Below the pieces are notes generated by a model. That model was not told the DNA's origin. It saw only the letters and a list, made by a program, of their open reading frames with translations, and searched no databases. A program made the translations under genes and the position numbers. From Bacteroidales bacterium (GTDB lineage Bacteria > Bacteroidota > Bacteroidia > Bacteroidales > Paludibacteraceae), in contig JAGHSG010000028.1 of the NCBI GenBank assembly GCA_018066005.1, positions 1-7,153 on the forward strand: a DNA stretch of 7,153 bases, given 5' to 3'. The first letter of the stretch is position 1. Each line of letters opens with the position of its first letter. Shown in pieces: positions 5,425 to 7,153 of this stretch.

Positions 5425-5456
5425 TACTAGAGAACTAGTGTACTAGATAACTAGAT
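5425..5456. repeat. Octamer tandem repeat, unit (T/A)ACTAG(A/T)(T/G), intergenic
   Basis: Four contiguous 8-bp units are present: tactagag, aactagtg, tactagat, aactagat. They fill the whole 33-bp gap between the FKBP stop and the flippase start. No SD, promoter or terminator is seen in this gap, so flippase expression probably depends on readthrough from the FKBP gene. Confidence 0.85.
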
Positions 5457-5457
5457 A

Positions 5458-6714
5458 TTATTTCTCAATGCCGAGCAGTTCAACCTCGAAGATGAGGGTT
5501 GAATAAGCGGGGATGGAACCTGCTTCGCGTGCGCCGTAGCCCAACTCTTGCGGGATATAGAATTTGAACTTACTTCCAACAGGCATAAGTTGAACGCCTT
5601 CGGTCCAACCGGCAATAACTTGATTGAGTCCAAACGTGATAGGTTCGCCACGCTCAACGGAAGAATCAAAAACAGTACCATCAATCAATGTACCATGATA
5701 ATGAACTTTAACACGGTCGGTAGCGGTTGGTTTGGGACCATTACCCATCGTCAGTACTTCGTATTGAAGACCGGATTCGGTTACGACAACACCTTCTTTG
5801 GTGGCATTAGCAGCCAAGAACTCTTCACCGGCTTTCTTGTTTTCACCAAATTTAAGAGTAGCGATGGCACTCTCAATGTAAGCACCTGCATCTTCGGCTT
5901 TCATCGGGGCTTCAAATTTGTACATACCATTGATGAAACCTTGTTTGATCAATTCAAAATCAGTTACCAGTTGAGCAACGCCGACCAATCCGTCAGCCTC
6001 TTGTTCCTTGATGGTCTTACCAATCTGCTCACCCATCGAAACGAGTTGCGGATTCTTAACCTTGGATTTGAGACCTTTGTTAACGGCTGCTACAAAATCG
6101 TTAAAGCCTTCACCGGTGGTGTCTTGAGCCAATACATATACGCGAATCTCGCTACCGTTCATTACACCAAAGGCATAGTTCAAAGAATCCATCTGATTAG
6201 CCAATTCAACGGTACCCATTTTTTTGCCGCATTTACCTTTGACTGGTTTGCCGGTTGCTTCTTGTTCCTTGTTGGCAGCAACCGTTTGGAACTGTTCTTG
6301 GAAGAACTGACGAGCCACATCGGGTTGCATCATAACCGAGTCACCCAACATACCGTTGACAAGACCTTGGAAGAAAATCTTCTCGTTAAGTGTCCACGAT
6401 GCCTGTTCTACCAGACCTTTTTTCTCGAACGACTTAACGGCTTGACCGATGTTGTTACCCACGGTCTCAATTTCACTCAACTCCTCCACTTTGCCGTCAT
6501 AACCGCGTTGGAGGGCGTCAATAAACTCGGCTACCGCTTCATCAGACGAATCATTTGCCATCTGATAAGATTTAATTTGGTAACCATTAACCAGACCCAG
6601 TGCGTAATTGACCGAGTCATTCATGGAAGTCAAAGCTACTTCCTTCACTTTGTACGTGTTTCCGCAAGAAATCATAGCCAGTGCGGAAAGCGCTAAAATA
6701 CTGATTTTTTTCAT
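5458..6714 (-). CDS. FKBP-type peptidyl-prolyl isomerase lipoprotein, duplicated N-terminal domain
   Basis: This 418-residue envelope protein catalyses prolyl cis-trans isomerisation and probably acts as a periplasmic chaperone. A lipoprotein signal peptide ends in MISC with Cys17 as the lipidated residue. Two homologous FkpA/Mip-type N-terminal domains follow, about 33-145 and 176-288. Matching landmarks are DSVNYALGLVNG / DSLNYAFGVMNG and FFQGLVNGML / IKQGFINGMY. The FKBP domain occupies about 308-416. It keeps the active-site residues that line up with human FKBP12: Tyr339, Phe349-Asp350, Phe361, Val366-Ile367, Trp370, Tyr393 and Phe409. The start is backed by an A-rich leader and the signal peptide. 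It lies 83 bp after a second FKBP gene with a very similar C-terminal domain, so tandem duplication is likely. The flippase follows closely. Confidence 0.94.
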   Translation of the reverse strand: MKKISILALSALAMISCGNTYKVKEVALTSMNDSVNYALGLVNGYQIKSYQMANDSSDEAVAEFIDALQRGYDGKVEELSEIETVGNNIGQAVKSFEKKGLVEQASWTLNEKIFFQGLVNGMLGDSVMMQPDVARQFFQEQFQTVAANKEQEATGKPVKGKCGKKMGTVELANQMDSLNYAFGVMNGSEIRVYVLAQDTTGEGFNDFVAAVNKGLKSKVKNPQLVSMGEQIGKTIKEQEADGLVGVAQLVTDFELIKQGFINGMYKFEAPMKAEDAGAYIESAIATLKFGENKKAGEEFLAANATKEGVVVTESGLQYEVLTMGNGPKPTATDRVKVHYHGTLIDGTVFDSSVERGEPITFGLNQVIAGWTEGVQLMPVGSKFKFYIPQELGYGAREAGSIPAYSTLIFEVELLGIEK

Positions 6715-6732
6715 TTTGTTTGTTTTTTAAAA
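6715..6732 (-). promoter_or_regulatory. A-rich translation leader of the FKBP gene
   Basis: The bases directly before the ATG read AAAAAACAAACAAAA on the minus strand with no SD match. This is the usual Bacteroidota translation-start pattern. It serves here as an internal contrast to rpsU. No TAnnTTTG promoter is visible in 6715-6797, so co-transcription with the upstream FKBP gene is inferred. Confidence 0.6.
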
Positions 6733-6797
6733 GGTTTGTAAAAGGGTATTGTTGTGTTCCCTATATCTTATGTTCATGTTATGTTTAGCACCCGTGT

Positions 6798-7153
6798 TTA
6801 TTCGATACCTAACAGCTCAACCGTAAAGATGAGTGCAGCATACGGAGGAATAGAGCCGCCGGCACCTTGTGCGCCATACCCTAACTCGTAAGGGATGTAC
6901 AATTTGTACTTGCTTCCGACCGACATAAGTTGCAGTCCTTCGGTCCAACCTTTGATGACCTGATTGAGACCAAATGTGATGGGCTCGTTGCGCTTGTAGG
7001 ACGAATCAAAAACCGTGCCATCAATGAGTGTTCCTTCGTAATGAACTTTGACTTTGTCGGTGGCTTTGGGTTTCTGTCCGAGAGTTGATTCAAGAACTTC
7101 GTATTGAAGACCGGAAGCCGTTGTTTTTACTTCGGGGCGTTTAGCATTCTCTG
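6798..7153 (-). CDS. FKBP-type peptidyl-prolyl isomerase, C-terminal part (5' end outside window)
   Basis: The visible 117 residues run from ENAKRPEV to VELLGIE and the TAA at 6798-6800. They form a nearly complete FKBP domain with the expected residues: VHYEG, DGTVFDSS, EPITFGLNQVIKGW, YELGYGA, GGSIPPY and the final Phe-x-VELL. The protein start lies beyond 7153, so any signal peptide or N-terminal domain cannot be judged. The domain closely resembles that of the next gene at both protein and DNA level, for example the shared EPITFGLNQVI.GWTEG.QLM.VGSK. The two are a tandem paralogous pair in one probable operon, and it is likely also an envelope foldase. Confidence 0.92.
   Translation of the reverse strand, partial: ENAKRPEVKTTASGLQYEVLESTLGQKPKATDKVKVHYEGTLIDGTVFDSSYKRNEPITFGLNQVIKGWTEGLQLMSVGSKYKLYIPYELGYGAQGAGGSIPPYAALIFTVELLGIE

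Noticed and set aside
5548..6696. Long 382-codon open frame on the plus strand
   Set aside because: It is the antisense shadow of the FKBP gene, which has a signal peptide, full domain matches and an A-rich leader. The plus-strand product shows no recognisable domain.

Overview
The window reads as chromosomal DNA of a Bacteroidota (Bacteroidales-like) bacterium. The evidence is a textbook TTTG / TAnnTTTG promoter, A-rich leaders with no Shine-Dalgarno (SD) sequence before an ordinary gene, Bacteroidota-style FKBP lipoproteins, an EndoI-type secreted nuclease with a Bacteroidales C-terminal tail, and a bS21 gene that keeps a very strong SD. Every gene is on the minus strand, so transcription runs from high to low coordinates.

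Right part (7153 to 544): a probable operon. It holds the 3' end of an FKBP-type prolyl isomerase, a complete FKBP lipoprotein with a duplicated N-terminal domain, a Wzx-like polysaccharide flippase, truA (tRNA pseudouridine synthase), a large secreted EndoI-family nuclease, and a 66-residue membrane protein. Gaps are 83, 33, -29, -4 and 51 bp. The flippase/truA overlap and the truA/nuclease ATGA overlap point to translational coupling. The mix is envelope and periplasm functions plus one housekeeping tRNA-modification gene.

Left part (525 to 1): a separate, unusual transcription unit. A perfect Bacteroidota promoter at 494-525 should start an RNA near 490. That RNA would carry a 5'-terminal hairpin, a structured repeat (copy B, 338-459), tRNA-Leu(CAA) at 254-335, a second copy of the repeat (copy A, 71-159), and the first 18 codons of rpsU (bS21). 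The two copies keep the same stems with compensatory base changes, so they look like a conserved structured RNA element bracketing the tRNA and forming the rpsU leader. This is the best candidate here for something undescribed.

A second theme is 7- and 8-bp tandem repeats at five places: two in intergenic gaps and three inside coding sequence (nuclease signal peptide, a TruA loop, a flippase loop). A palindromic, Ser-rich in-frame insertion also sits in the flippase. They resemble small repeats that have spread into positions tolerating insertion.
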